NCBI RefSeq assembly: GCF_947507565.1
Contig: NC_089193.1
Span: 1,980,325 to 2,044,324 of the forward strand
Length of the DNA: 64,000 nucleotides
Direction: 5' to 3'
Source of the DNA: Oscarella lobularis
Lineage: Eukaryota; Porifera; Homoscleromorpha; Homosclerophorida; Oscarellidae
In this document: piece after piece, positions 46,080 through 57,655 of the stretch
Numbering within the stretch: the stretch's first letter is position 1
How the letters are laid out: the number at the start of each line of letters is the position of its first letter
Notes under the pieces: model-generated
What the model was told of the DNA's origin: nothing
Database searches by the model: none
The model's input: only the letters and a program-made list of their open reading frames with translations
Translations under genes and position numbers: made by a program

Positions 46080-46881
46080 ATGGAATCTATTTGCAGTGGA
46101 TATCTAACATTCTGTAATCCAGAAGCAAACCCTGAATCGTCCTCTCCTGCGGCTTCAAAAGCCCTACTGAAGGTCTATCGCAAACAAGTAAGTGCCAGTG
46201 CCCCTGTCAATCAAACTCCTGAGTTGAAATAGGCAGGAAAAGAGAGGTGGTTTGTCTTCAAGCGACACCCAACTATAAAGTCGCAGACAAGAATAGAATA
46301 CTATAAACATGAAAGCGTGATGCAAACGGAACTCGACGCCAAAGGCTGCATACCGCTCTACTCGATCAACACCGCCTACGAAAAGAACGACAGGCTCTAC
46401 ATCGTTTGCAGCGACATAGTTCACGTTCTGAAGAGCAAATGGAAACCGGAACTCGATAACTGGGTGAGGCTCTTGAGAAAATTCATAGGGGACCAGAGAA
46501 ACGGCCCACGCGACTCTGGCAGTGCAACGAAGGAGGCAGTTTATGATCAGCCCGTTGTAACGAGCAGGTATAGTGGTCTGTGCCTATTGACGTTTCTTGA
46601 GTGAGTCTTTTAGCGAGTATGCTGAGCCGGAGAAGGTCGTGAAAGCCACAACTGGGCAATCGGAGGACACTGTGTATCAGGAGCCGTTTCAGACGGTTCC
46701 TACTACGTGGAGACGAGCGAATTCGGAATACACGGCGTTGCTGTCAAGAGAAAAAGCTCAGCCTTACGCAAACTTTTCTACGTCATCCCCAAAACGCCGA
46801 GGTTCGGAGTACACGTCACTGAAGCCAATACGAAGACCGTACAAGCAACACTACAATCCGTATGAAGAACCCAGCATTTAA
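46080..46881 (+). CDS. PH-domain adaptor with tyrosine motifs
   Basis: Exons are 46080-46187, 46233 to about 46567, and about 46614-46881. The intron near 46568-46613 is 46 bp. The PH-like domain runs MESICSGYLTFCNPE, ERWFVFKRHPTIKSQTRIEYY, GCIPLYSI, DRLYIVCSD and LDNWVRLLRKFI. The last Trp-containing helix is the PH signature. The tail carries candidate SH2/PTB phosphosites: VYDQPV, EYAEPE, VYQEPF, SEYTAL, SEYTSL and YEEPS. The plan resembles DOK/IRS or Gab-type docking proteins, though no PTB domain is seen. The specific family is not assigned. It would act at the inner plasma membrane downstream of tyrosine kinases. Confidence 0.75.
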
Positions 46882-47037
46882 AAACAGTCACTAATTGGAT
46901 TGATATAAATGGATTGATATTTGCTATACTGGAAAGTTTTGCTCGTTTCCTAGGCGACCGCGGTGTGTGGGGATAGTCACAACAGGTGGTTTATTAGATT
47001 GATCGTTCCACGTTACAAAATCGCAACTCCTGTTTGT
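46882..47037. other. Short spacer between the PH adaptor and eL13
   Basis: The 3' ends of two convergent genes; nothing else seen. Confidence 0.5.
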
Positions 47038-47966
47038 CTACTTCTTTTTCATTAAATCTGCCTCCTCGGCTTTCTTTGCTCGCACGGCGCGAATGCCGAC
47101 AAGCCGAGCGTTAGCGCGCGCAATGCGCATTGACTGAAATACGCTAACTTTCTTTTCCTCATCAGTAATGACTCTTGCTTTGGGAGGATCAACAGGGTAA
47201 GCCTTGGGGAAGAGTGGACCGACCAATTGCCGGGCCAATTTCAACTCTTCAGCCTGGAAAGAAGTAAAAAGAATAAAAAGGTTGTTGCCATAACAATGAA
47301 CATGCGCAGAACAAGCAGGCGAGCATGCGCAAAAATGAAACGAGATTTCTTCCATGAAAGAATGATGCAGGAGAGGAAAGAAACATTATAACTACATGTA
47401 TGGATACTGAATGGTAGAAATGGAATAAGGAGACCCCCTTTGGGGTACGGAGAAGACGTGGCTTCAAGAGGAATGCCGTAACTTACGTCGCTATCGCCTT
47501 TCTTCGGTTTGTTCGCCTTTCGTGGGAAAACGATCAACTTGCTCATGTATTCCTTCAAGCGCTGCACGTTCATCTGCAGCGATTCGGTCGACTTGTTGCG
47601 ACGCCGATGATCGACGGCGATTCCGACTGTTTGCGCGAATTTCGGGGTCAATCCAGCTGCCTAGGGGAGAGATCCTTGATTGGGGCCCCGTTTGAGAGTC
47701 GAACGATTCTGATTTCCTACTTTGATTTCTTCGAGAGTGAAGCCGCGTCCCGTTCTCGTTTTCGTGTTATAGCGGAATGTTGGGCAACGGACTGTTGGAC
47801 GAACTGGGCCCGCTACGGGGCGTGGAGCGATTCGTTTCGCTTTTTCTTGGCGAGCGAGGCGACGACGCTTCTTGCGGCCCGGCTGGTCGAAAGTGGTTTT
47901 CACGTAGCGCTGCCAGTGTTTGTGGAAGTGGTTGTTTTGGATTATGTTGTTGCCTCTCGGCGCCAT
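47038..47966 (-). CDS. RPL13: 60S ribosomal protein eL13
   Basis: Large-subunit ribosomal protein. It starts [19 protein letters not shown], followed by the basic [20 protein letters not shown]. Then come [62 protein letters not shown], and the closing [16 protein letters not shown] ending in a poly-Lys tail. Three exons. The second intron (about 47256-47485) is long for this genome; I looked for box C/D snoRNA motifs in it and saw none. Confidence 0.95.
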
Positions 47967-48271
47967 TTGAGACGGTAGATCTTAGAGAGACGTTTTAGGT
48001 TGCTTTTGGTCGTACTGAACGATCGGCGACGCGAACGATTACCGAGATGCGACGGGATAAAATACGAGAGACGCACACGATGATGGCCGACTAGACGCAC
48101 GCGCAGTTCGCTCGTTCCTCGAACACGTGAGCAATTGTTACGGCAGCTTTTTCTGCCTCTAGATTTTTACCGGACCGAGTCTTCTAATGTACAGGAGATT
48201 TTTTCTCAAGTTAATAAAGCTAGCTTGCTCAATCCTCACATAAAAACTCAACCGAAAGAGAGCGCCGTAAT

Positions 48272-48987
48272 GTGTCTCGAAGAGGCGTCGTAACAATTCT
48301 ATTAGCCCCACCCACAATACTCACAACACTGGCGGCTCTCAACTACGGGAAACGAGGGTCCAAAGTAATCCTTATCGGCGATCCAGGCGTCGGAAAGACG
48401 TCAATATTTCGGCGCATGTACGACGGTACCTTTTCGGAGCGTAGTACAGTAACAGCTGGCCGCGATCAAATGGATTGGGAATATCGCGAAGGAAATACTG
48501 CCGTAATGCTCCGAATCGAAGACACGGGCGGAATGGAGAAGCGCGTGACCTTAACTGCAGGCTACTACAACTCTGCGAGCGCAATCGTCTTCGTTTACGC
48601 CGTAGACGATGTTAATTCGCTGTTGTCCCTAACTGAGTGGGCGGAACGGGCTAACTCACGTGCACCGGAAGACGCGCACGTGTTTTTGATTGGAAACAAA
48701 ACCGATTTACGTAGAAAGGTGCCGTATAATAGAAAATAGCTTAGAACTTCGATTATTTAGTTTATTTTTAGGTTAGAGATAGCGATATTGAATCGGTTGC
48801 CGAATCTATTGGCGTCATCAGTGAAAATTCATTTCTAGTTTCGTGTAAAACAAACGAAGGTGTTGAAAAGGCATTTAGAACGATAGGGTCCGTTATAAAT
48901 CGAGAACCGAGGTCTACAAGAGTAAGAGGCGCGAAAATAATTGCAACGACAGAAAATTCCGAAAATAAAAAATCCTCTTGCTGTTAG
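48272..48987 (+). CDS. Atypical Ras/Rab-like small GTPase, copy 1
   Basis: Exons 48272-48718 and 48772-48987, about 220 codons. The P-loop is GDPGVGKTS, and G4 (NKTD) is intact. The G5 equivalent is SCK. Switch II reads DTGGMEKR where Rab/Ras proteins have DTAGQE, so the catalytic Gln is absent. The C-terminus SSCC fits Rab-type geranylgeranylation. No in-frame ATG precedes the P-loop: the first ATG at 48270 opens a different, seven-codon frame. The true start is therefore probably in an unrecognised upstream exon; an acceptor at 48304 is possible. Its closest relative in the window is the next gene. Confidence 0.75.
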
Positions 48988-49137
48988 AAAATTTTGTTAT
49001 GTAAAGAAAAATAAAAAATTATTGTCTTGGGCTCCTAATGTGCACGTACGCGTGACGTTTGCGGTGAGTACTGACGGGGGGGAGAGCCCCACAATGCGCG
49101 TCCCACTCCTTGTTTTCCTCATTTCGTTAATCTGTTC

Positions 49138-49844
49138 ATGACCGGTCTACGTCAATGGGAAGGCCGCCGCGGTAATCGCAGCGCCAAAGTCATTCTACTT
49201 GGGGAATCGGGCGTGGGGAAAACGTCCATCTTTCGTCGTCTGAAAGACGGCACGTTTAGCGGCGAAACTACGGTAACTGTCGGCGGGGAAGATCAGTATG
49301 ATTGGGAGTATCGCGAGGGTGAAACGGCGGTTACTCTTCGTATTCACGACACGGCGAGTCGCGAGAAAAAATTCGGTTTGGGACCGAGTTACTATCACGG
49401 TACGTCAGCGGTCGTATTGGTCTACGATGTGAACCAGGCAGGGACTTTTGAGTATATGAGCGATTGGTTTGAAATGGCAAAAAATTCGGCTACTCTAAAC
49501 GCTCACTATTTCCTCGTAGGAAATAAGAACGACCTTAGAATAAAAGTACGTTTTGGTTCGTCCTTATGTCGTAGGTGCTAGGCACGTGATGAGTACTTTC
49601 GATTTAGGTGAACCAGGAAAAGGTGGACGATTTCATTCGAACGATTAATACGGATCGCGAATACATCAGGGAGGATTGGTTCTTTAGTGTTTCGTGTAAA
49701 ACTGGGGACGGTGTTAGAGAAGCGTTTGAGAAAATCGCCAGGGTTATCAATGCGGATCCTTGGCCGCCACAACCAGAGCCTGTCATCGTTCCACACGAAG
49801 TGAAGAACGAGAAGAGTCGCAGGAAATGCTGTAGAACTGCCTAG
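49138..49844 (+). CDS. Atypical Ras/Rab-like small GTPase, copy 2
   Basis: 214 residues, exons 49138-49545 and 49608-49844. It starts MTGLRQWEGRRGNRSAKV. The P-loop is GESGVGKTS, with G4 NKND and G5 SCKTG. Switch II reads DTASREKKF, so both the invariant Gly of DxxG and the catalytic Gln are missing. It shares DWEYREG, TSIFRR and DGTFS with its upstream neighbour, so the pair is a tandem duplication. The C-terminus KCCRTA offers a CaaX-like or dicysteine lipidation site. Nucleotide exchange or hydrolysis is probably slow, or the protein may act as a GTP-bound scaffold; that is inference. Confidence 0.8.
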
Positions 49845-50121
49845 CACATATCCTTTTTGTTTTTTTAACACAAGGGCCTCACTTATATGCAAATAAATGT
49901 GCAAATGAGAACGTGGGGTGCAGGGAGGGAGTAAACGTCCTGACTCTAATACCCATAATAAAAATATGATTACGATTTATTATTATTTTAATGAACACAA
50001 ATCTACTGTTCAGCTCTCGCACGCTCGTTCTAATAACAAAAAACGTTCACAACACGACTCCTGTTTCGACAAAATTCGGCCAAATTTCCAAGAAACCGAA
50101 TATAAAAACACGAACACAAAG

Positions 50122-51173
50122 TTACCGTCGCCCAAGCGGCGCAAACACGTCGTCACTGCCGCTCCCACCCCCACCGTACATAACATCAGGGTCATGATTA
50201 ATAAAATGCTGAACATTAGACCCTATAGGTCCGTTTACGACAGGCGCTGTTTGGCCTGGATAAGCAAAGGGACCGTACGCTTGATTTATAGCCATTGCTG
50301 ATTGGCGTCCACTGCCTATGGCTCCTGGGTGACTCATACGAAACTGAGGGCTCATGGTAGCGTAGTTAGGGGCAACATTAGGTGGAAAAAAGGGTCGATG
50401 AGGCGAGTTTGCGATTATCGGTTGAGGGGACGGCTGAGGCGGAGGCGGCGGCAGTTGAGGAGACGGCGGAGGCGGACGTTGGATAGTCGACGTTGATGGC
50501 GAAGCCTGGGAGCGTTGTTTGCCTATGCTTGTGCCAAGATTCGGTATCTAGATCGCGTTTGCATTGAATAAAGGTCCCTAAGGGTTTGTATTTGTATTAC
50601 TGGGAATGCTGAGCGTCCAGGAGATTGTGGCGCGAGCGGAGACGACGAAACCGACGTAGTAACTACAAATAATCAATATCTAATATAAATATTATAAGGG
50701 GGGAGTATTCCTTTACATGGAGCTTGAGTTCTTGGGTACGGTTGCTGCATACTTTCCTGTTTTACCTTCAACTCATTGACGTATCCCTTATAGAGGTGAT
50801 ACTGTTTTTGAACGGCTGCTTTTTGCTGTTGTAGCAGATGGAGTTGCTGTTGTAGAAGAGTCTCCAGAGTGGACGTGGAGAATGGAGAAAGCGGGCGAAC
50901 GCGTTGGACTTCCGCGTTGAGTTGGCGTTCGTGTTCGTTGAGACAGTCGAGTTGGAGTTGAAGGAGAAAGAGAACGGTTTGATTGCGAACGTTTACGTGA
51001 GACGTGATGCTCTTTTCCGGCTGGGGAGCGACTTGGGGAGGTTGCGCGGACGGCGAGGCGGCGGCGGGGGGTGCGACGACGGCGACGACGGCCGGAGGAG
51101 ACGGCTGAGGTCGCGGGGACGCCGCTGAAGGAAATCGCGTTGATTGAGGCGCCGTTTGAGGGCTGCGAGACAT
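50122..51173 (-). CDS. Pro/Gln-rich coiled-coil protein
   Basis: Not recognised. It starts MSRSPQTAPQSTRF and continues through a Pro/Ala-rich segment. A helical Gln-rich coiled coil follows (LLQLQLDCLNEHERQLNAEV, then LLQQQLHLLQQQKAAVQKQY). After two small introns there is a low-complexity Pro/Gln tail ending DPDVMYGGGGSGSDDVFAP. The layout recalls SS18/MED15-like nuclear co-regulators, but no diagnostic motif was seen. It is followed on the same strand by nothing until the GTPase gene, which it meets tail-to-tail. Confidence 0.65.
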
Positions 51174-51547
51174 TGGGTTTTCATAGGGGAATCGCGTGCG
51201 TTTTTCTCACTTTTTTAGCTCTCTTGCTATTTGATGAACGCGTTGAGTTAGCGCCGCTGGGACGGTTAGCAAGTGAAAGATCTCTTCCAGATCCAATTCA
51301 AGCAATTTCCCTATAAAATTCGATATCTAGGTCTGTATACGTCAAGTCAATTTAGAAATGAACCTGTTATGGGATGAGCTAGTCGTTCGTTTTTCTGTTT
51401 CACCAAAGGAAATAGGTATTGGGTCAATACGTTATTTCTAGCGCGAGACGAAGCCCGTCGAAAATTCTCCAACGTCTGTGGAGTCACTCTAACATAAGTA
51501 CATATATTTTTTTAATTTTTTTATACGGAATCTTATTCTAATTTTTT

Positions 51548-54500
51548 TTACTTTGTTACTGTTTGAATTGGGGATGGTGATGATGTTGCCATTTGGGCTA
51601 AATGTCTCGTTTGTATCGAGGCTTCGAGCTTCCGCTCAAATTCATCATTATCGCGGAAAATGAAACTTTTCATTTGCCGACATCGACCAATGAACTCGAT
51701 CCAACAGCCTCGATTTTCTCCAACCGAAGCCAGCGTATAGGGATCCCCAACAACGACTAGAAAATCCTTAGCGCGCGTCACGGCAGTATTAAACAACTAG
51801 GAATAAATAAATAAATAAATACTCGCGATAAAAGTCCCTACACTAAAACTTATTTTTACTTTAGGATTGCTTAAAAAGCCGAGAGATTCGTGGCCTATGT
51901 CTTCAGGGACTTCCGTACACGTTCGCACAGTGGAAAGAATGAGGGCCCGGTATTCGTACCCCTGGACATTTTCAATACGAAGCACGTGGACCTTAGGGAG
52001 GGAGGGACACATAAAGGGAAGCACGTGGAAAAAAATAGGCCCGCTACCCACTTTCCCGTATCGTTTCTTTCGCAGAATATGACGTATGCGTTGAACCTGT
52101 TTCATGTAGGGAGTAAGGGCGCATATTTCCGTGGGATCAATCCCACTTTGAACCAAATCTTCGACCTAATATGACCCCCTATGTTTATATGGTCTATTTT
52201 ATTATTTTCTCTTGCCTGATTGGCTACTTCTGCTGCTTCGAAATCGTTAAAATATGACGGCGAATCTTCGTCTTGTCCTTCCGTTCCCTTGACTCCGACG
52301 AATCGGAGTGGAGCGAGGGGACTAGACATGGGAAAAAATGACTGTCGTTGCGCTTGGAGCTCGTTGTTATAAAATAGACTCGAAGCCAATTCAATAATCT
52401 ATAGGAAAAAATATCCCCCAAAATAAAATTATTTTAATTTCTGCTCTACCTCTGGTACGGAACGATAATTTTGAATTAAATTCGTGCAACAGGTTTTCCC
52501 CGGAACCGTTTCCTTATAAATTTGCGAATCGTAGAGTCTCTCTAATAAGGAGCGTTGGAGATTGAATTTTCGCGCTAAATCTGATTGGACGGGCGCTTCA
52601 AGTTGCATGTGATCGCCCGCTAGAACGATTTTCGTTTCAATTGACGCTGTCATGAGAGGAATAAGCGCTTCCGCTTCCATAGCCTGAGCCGCTTCATCAA
52701 TAAAGATATGAGAGAAGAATCCCCGTGGTAGGGAACTCGCTACGCTGTACGACGTCACTAGAGTGCTGATCACAACTCGATAGCGCGAGAGATCAGACGC
52801 TGAAGGAGTGTCAAAACTAAGAGGGGACCCATCCTTTGATTCCTTATATAAATATAGTGATTATTACCGTGTGTATTGGCGAACTGTAGGACTAATTGTC
52901 TCGGATCGTCTCTCCTTATAATAGAAGCGCACTAGAGGGGCGATATCCCCGTTGAATTTATCTAATAGAGACGTTGTTTAGTCTTAGCTAGTGTAGGCGA
53001 TTTGCTTGCCTTTCCATAGCGAATGTATGGCGTCGACGTAGAGATCTGCGGCGCTGTTTGAGTGCGTGCAAATGAGGATGCGACTCGTGGGGTAAAAGGC
53101 GAGTAGGAGACAAAGAGCCTCGCGCATCGTGCGAGTTTTACCCGTCCCAAAAGGACCACAAATCAATGAGGGAATCTAAGGCGAATTTTCCCCATAAATG
53201 CACGTGTATTGTATTCGTTTTGCGACCTTTTTGTAGCACGGGTTCGGGTGTAGTATGCTCTTGACAGCGAGTCGCTGATTTTCGTTTAATTCGCGATCGA
53301 TTGCCGCCATTGCGCGCGTTAGTTCGACGGGATCGGGTATGGGAGCGTTTTTCTCGCGCGGAAAAATGACGTCGAGATTTATGACGTCGATTCCGTGATG
53401 CATGCATTGAAAGGGATTCCGATTCAACGTGAATCGAATATCAGCCTTATTTTGACGCGATAAACTAAACCCGGATACTTAACCTCTATTGGGGGATATA
53501 TAATTATGACGTACGTGGCCTCCTGGACTTCTATTTTGACTCGTAGAACGATTTTTTCGCGCATTACTTTGAATACGATGCACTCGAAGGCACGTGACTC
53601 CCCAATGGGGCGTACCAGTGCTCGATCATTGACTCTAATTAATTCGCGTGCTAATATATATATATTTATATTTCTTACCTTATTGATGATGAACTTTCTA
53701 TTAGTAATTCGTTTAGTTTGAGCTCTATGAATATTTCGCCTTCAATTGCTACGTCAATTCCACTGAAATCGTCGATTTTCGACTTGAAGTGAATTTCGTG
53801 GTCATAGAAATCGTATCTTAGCAACAAAGAGACCTCTACGTGCGTCACGTGGAATATTTTCGATGAATTTACCGACTAAAATCCATGCGACGTTGATATT
53901 CTTCTATATAAAGCAACTGGTGCATTCTCTCCTTATAGTTTTCCTAGCCAAAGTTCTCTATCTATCTCTTCCTATAGGGAAGGGGGTCCCCCTTTCTTAC
54001 CATGGTTAGTAGCGGGTCCATGTCGTCAAAAGCGCTACTTCTTAAGTTATTCTCAACGTCTTCGGGTAATTCGTAATTAGGAAGTGACGTAAGGTCTACG
54101 TTTTCTCGCGAGAAATGAATTATTTCGTACGCGCTCTCCCAAAATAGACTCCTAATGATTTTTCTCATATTTCTATAGGCTAGGTGCGTTTCTTTACCTG
54201 CTTGATAGATCGGGAGCGGCTACAGTTGCTTCTGCAGTGGGGAGAGATTGTAGCAAGGTACTCTCGCCCATTTTCACAGCCAAAATACGGCCAATAAAAA
54301 ATCCGTCAAATTTGAAGACGACAGTTTGGGTGAAGAAACCGGAAGTTGGACGGAAAATGATCTCAAATAATATAAACGTCAATATATTAATTAATTAATT
54401 AAAGAGATTACTTTGACGTTGACTGAGTCTTTTGTATTGATTTTTTTCATTAGAGAAATTCCCATGAGGTTGCAATTTTGGAGAATTTGTTTTGGCGTTT

Positions 54501-55985
54501 TCCCGGACGTTGACAGTTCTACGCCGTTGAACCGGAACTCGGGAAAACGCGCATCAAGAAGGACAACGTAAGAAAGACTTTGAAGACTCTATAAAAATTA
54601 AAAAATATTTTTATCCGGGCTTTTTCTTTTGTCCTCCCTACATCCGCTTTCACGTGAAGATTCCATTCTATAGGATCTTCACTGTTCCACACAACGCTGA
54701 GTGGTCGATTATTAAATTCCGTTATTTCCACTCCATTTTTATCCTCGATTAGCTACACAAACAAAAATCCCGTACGTAGTACAAAGAACTCTATATTTAC
54801 CTGTTCAATTTTAATTCCAGAATTCGCTAACTCTTCTCTGACTTGCCCAACAAAGGGAGGATCGTCTGTCAAGCTTTCGGCTTCCATGGCAGCCCCCTCT
54901 ACCCCCGAATCAACAGCCCTTGACGACGACGTTGCTATGGACGTTGCTGTCGTCAAGGAAATCGATTCAACGCTATCAGAATCCGGCAAAAGCGGCGGAA
55001 ACGCCTCGGAATCAACGCGTATGGAAGTGGACCCCCCTGAAGAACGACTCTCCCCTATCACTTTAGCGGCGGATAAATTGGACGTTGGCTCTGCTGCTCC
55101 AGGGGGGGCGGGGACGTCTCCTCGTGACGTCATTTTCGCCTGTTTTGCGGCTTGTTTCAATTGGGCATTCCATTCTTGGAGTTCATCCGGGCTATGTGCA
55201 AATATGCACCCGTTGCCAAACATACACCGATTGCCCTTCTCCACGTGCATGCACATCTTATACACGTTCGTATAGGGCAAGGGGGGCCTCTTTCTCATAC
55301 CCGCTTTCGGTTTCACTTCTACCTCGTTCTCTATCCGGGAAACGCGTTGCGATGGCAACGATGACGACGGTTGTGCCGCCGCTGGTTGTGGTGGGGGTGA
55401 GGATGAAGATCCAGTTGAATTCCACATTTCGAGTTCGTCGATGGAATGCGCGTAGTGGCAAGAGGCTCCGAATGGACACGCCCCCGAGCCTTGGATGTGC
55501 ATACACATGCGATACTCACCGCCGGAGGGAAGCGGATTTGGCGGGTGCGTTCGACCTCCGGGACTTCCCGATCGTCCCGTTTTCGTATTGATATTATTCG
55601 ATGATTTTGCGATGACGGGTTGTTGTGGAGGCGTGGTCGTCGTTTCGGCGGCTGTGGCGGCGGCGATTTCTTCGTTCCAGACGTCGAGTTCTTCTTGACT
55701 GTGAGCGAACGAGCAGAGAGCGCCTTTTACGCAGCGTCCCGCGCGCCACGTGTTGCAGAGTTCGTATTCGCGTCGTGGAACGGGCGGACGAGGGCGAATG
55801 CTCACCCAACGTCCGCCGGCGCCTTCGACGACCGTTACTGGGTTCCATACGTGCTTGCACACCTTGCAGGAACGCGAGCGCTTCTTCTTGTCGTCGTATG
55901 TTTGATCGATTGACGTCACTTGGGGCTTTCGCTTGTGATTCGATGCGTTCCAGCACACGCGACACGCTTCTTTCACTTCGGGCAT
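51548..55985 (-). CDS. CCCH zinc-finger SF1 RNA helicase, HELZ family
   Basis: Multi-exon gene starting at 55985 ([20 protein letters not shown]). The first exon has a treble-clef-like Cys pair region, then three CCCH fingers: [40 protein letters not shown] and [20 protein letters not shown]. Each is followed by a DELxxW-type tail. Small exons lead to a Upf1-like SF1 helicase core: Walker [11 protein letters not shown] (about 53150), motif [14 protein letters not shown], motif [14 protein letters not shown], later [12 protein letters not shown] and [17 protein letters not shown], and motif [18 protein letters not shown]. The order matches HELZ/HELZ2 and MOV10-type helicases, which act in mRNA decay, translation control and antiviral RNA responses. 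The protein ends [12 protein letters not shown]. Confidence 0.9.
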
Positions 55986-56222
55986 CGTTGCCGCGTTCAC
56001 TTCGGTCGCCTAGCGATCGAATTGACGTTGTTTGGGGCGAATATAAGGCGGAAAAACGAAGTAAAGAATCACGTGTTCTTTTTAGCGCGTGCGTATAAGA
56101 AAACATAACCTTTTCCGTTGTTGATAAATACATCTACGAAGTTTGTTTTTCCCGTATATGAGTGACGTAGGAGATTCACAACAGGTTTTGGCAGGTTTTT
56201 TAGGCGCCAATCTAACGGAAGC

Positions 56223-57136
56223 ATGAGTCATCGAGCGCGTGACTTTGCCGGCATTCTGAATTTCAGTCATTCTCGGCCGAACTTTCCTTCGAGGCAGCCG
56301 CACGTTCTGCCCCGATCGCGTTTTTCGTTCATCGTTTCCCTGGAGCGGCCGAGAAAGGCTTCGCCTCGCGGCGAGCCTTCAAGAAATCATAAAGGCGGGG
56401 ATTACGGCGCCTTCCGGTAAGCGCGATCCGCCGATAATCTCATTCATGAGAGAAAAACTCGTCTATTTCCGCAGGAAATCCCCGCAATCCTTCGCGAAGG
56501 GTTGCGCTCCAGAGGAACGAAGCCGGCAACACGCGATCGGCACGCCGGTAAGCAATCGCGACGTTTTTTCGCCATCGAGCGATCGAAACTTTTTTTTCCA
56601 GATTGCACGCCTTGGCGCGCGATGGCGTGCGACACCGAGAGCGCAGCGCGCGGCGCCTCCGCTCGCCGGTAAGCCGAACATCCGCGCGAATTCCGTTTCG
56701 CACCGCGATCGATCTTCTTTCTTTTAGAAAAAGCCAAAAGCGAAGGGCGCTCTCACTTCTTCTCCGCCGCCGCGCAAGAGGCGGATTGTCTCCTTCGCCC
56801 ATCATCGCGAAACGTAAGCCGCGCGCAAGTCATCGATCGCTCGTTACCTAATTAATACCGTCTCTTGTTTCAGGTGATCGAGAACAGCTGTCGACGCGGC
56901 GCCGACGTCAGCGGGCCCATACGTGACGTCATGCCCGGAAGGTGACGTAAAAGTTATTTGATTAATTAATTAATCTAATGAACTTTTACGTCACCTTAGC
57001 TACGAGAATGTATGGCCAACTTCTACATTCTTGGACGCGTGTCGCGCCTTGATGAAGGTAAATATTAATTAATTAATTAATTAATTAATTAATTATTGCC
57101 TTTTAGACTGTTACGACGACGATGACGACGACATGA
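56223..57136 (+). CDS. 191-residue Arg-rich orphan protein, seven exons
   Basis: Not recognised. Exons 56223-56416, 56475-56547, 56602-56668, 56728-56813, 56874-56941, 57000-57057 and 57107-57136 join in one frame, 576 nt including the stop. Four donors are GTAAGC, and the acceptors have good pyrimidine tracts. Six phase-compatible introns make chance unlikely. The protein starts MSHRARDFAGILNFSHSRP and is very basic with RARW/RPRK clusters. It ends SYENVWPTSTFLDACRALMK before a Thr-rich tail. GC content and codon use are higher than in the neighbours. It is divergent from the HELZ-like gene, whose start is 237 bp away. It could instead be a spliced non-coding RNA that happens to stay open. 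Confidence 0.5.
56941..56999 (+). repeat. Hairpin-forming intron
   Basis: Intron 5 of the orphan gene (56942-56999). GGTGACGTAAAAGTT at its 5' edge pairs perfectly with AACTTTTACGTCACC at its 3' edge, leaving a TTAATTAA-rich loop and CTTAG as acceptor. Confidence 0.85.
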
Positions 57137-57655
57137 TGACGACACCGGCAATGACGACACCGATGGAGGCCGGCCATAGCAAAGATGGCCTGACACTACC
57201 GACGAGGCAGAAGATCCAGGTTGGTACTTCCCTTGGGCCCCGTGTGGAGTAGGCGCGCTCATAAGGGCAGAGAGTCCTCTTACTGCACCCAAGCGGATTG
57301 CACGTTTTGCCACTGTTCCCTCTTTGAGCCAGACGGAACATGTACACTGACAGCGACCTAGGGGGTGGGAGGGAGGGTTTGAAGTGGGGCAGTGGCATCT
57401 CAGCAAAAAGCTTGTATTGTGTGCATGTAAGAGGGCCTAGATGGGGACAACAAAAAGCTTAATGTAATGACCATCCAATGCATCATGCCGCTTTGCAACT
57501 ACGATAGACAAAGCATTACGTTCATGCGGGGCTCCGTAGACCGCCATGCATTAGGGTTAGGGCGGCTGTCAGTAGGTAGGATGGTTCCCAAAAGTAGATA
57601 AGTTGTAGCTCCTTCCCTAACGTGCTTAGCTGGCAGCCGCCACTTTAGACCATTT
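57137..57655. other. Spacer with interstitial telomeric motif
   Basis: No gene recognised. It contains TTAGGGTTAGGG at 57551-57562, two units of the animal telomere repeat. A GATGACGAC-type trinucleotide-like stretch lies at 57112-57170. Confidence 0.5.

Noticed and set aside
47256-47485. snoRNA in the eL13 intron
   Set aside because: Ribosomal protein introns often host snoRNAs, but no box C/D pair or H/ACA layout could be recognised.
56440-56805. 121-codon minus-strand frame opposite the orphan gene
   Set aside because: It overlaps plus-strand exons and introns with consistent splice signals; it is explained by high GC content and has no homology.
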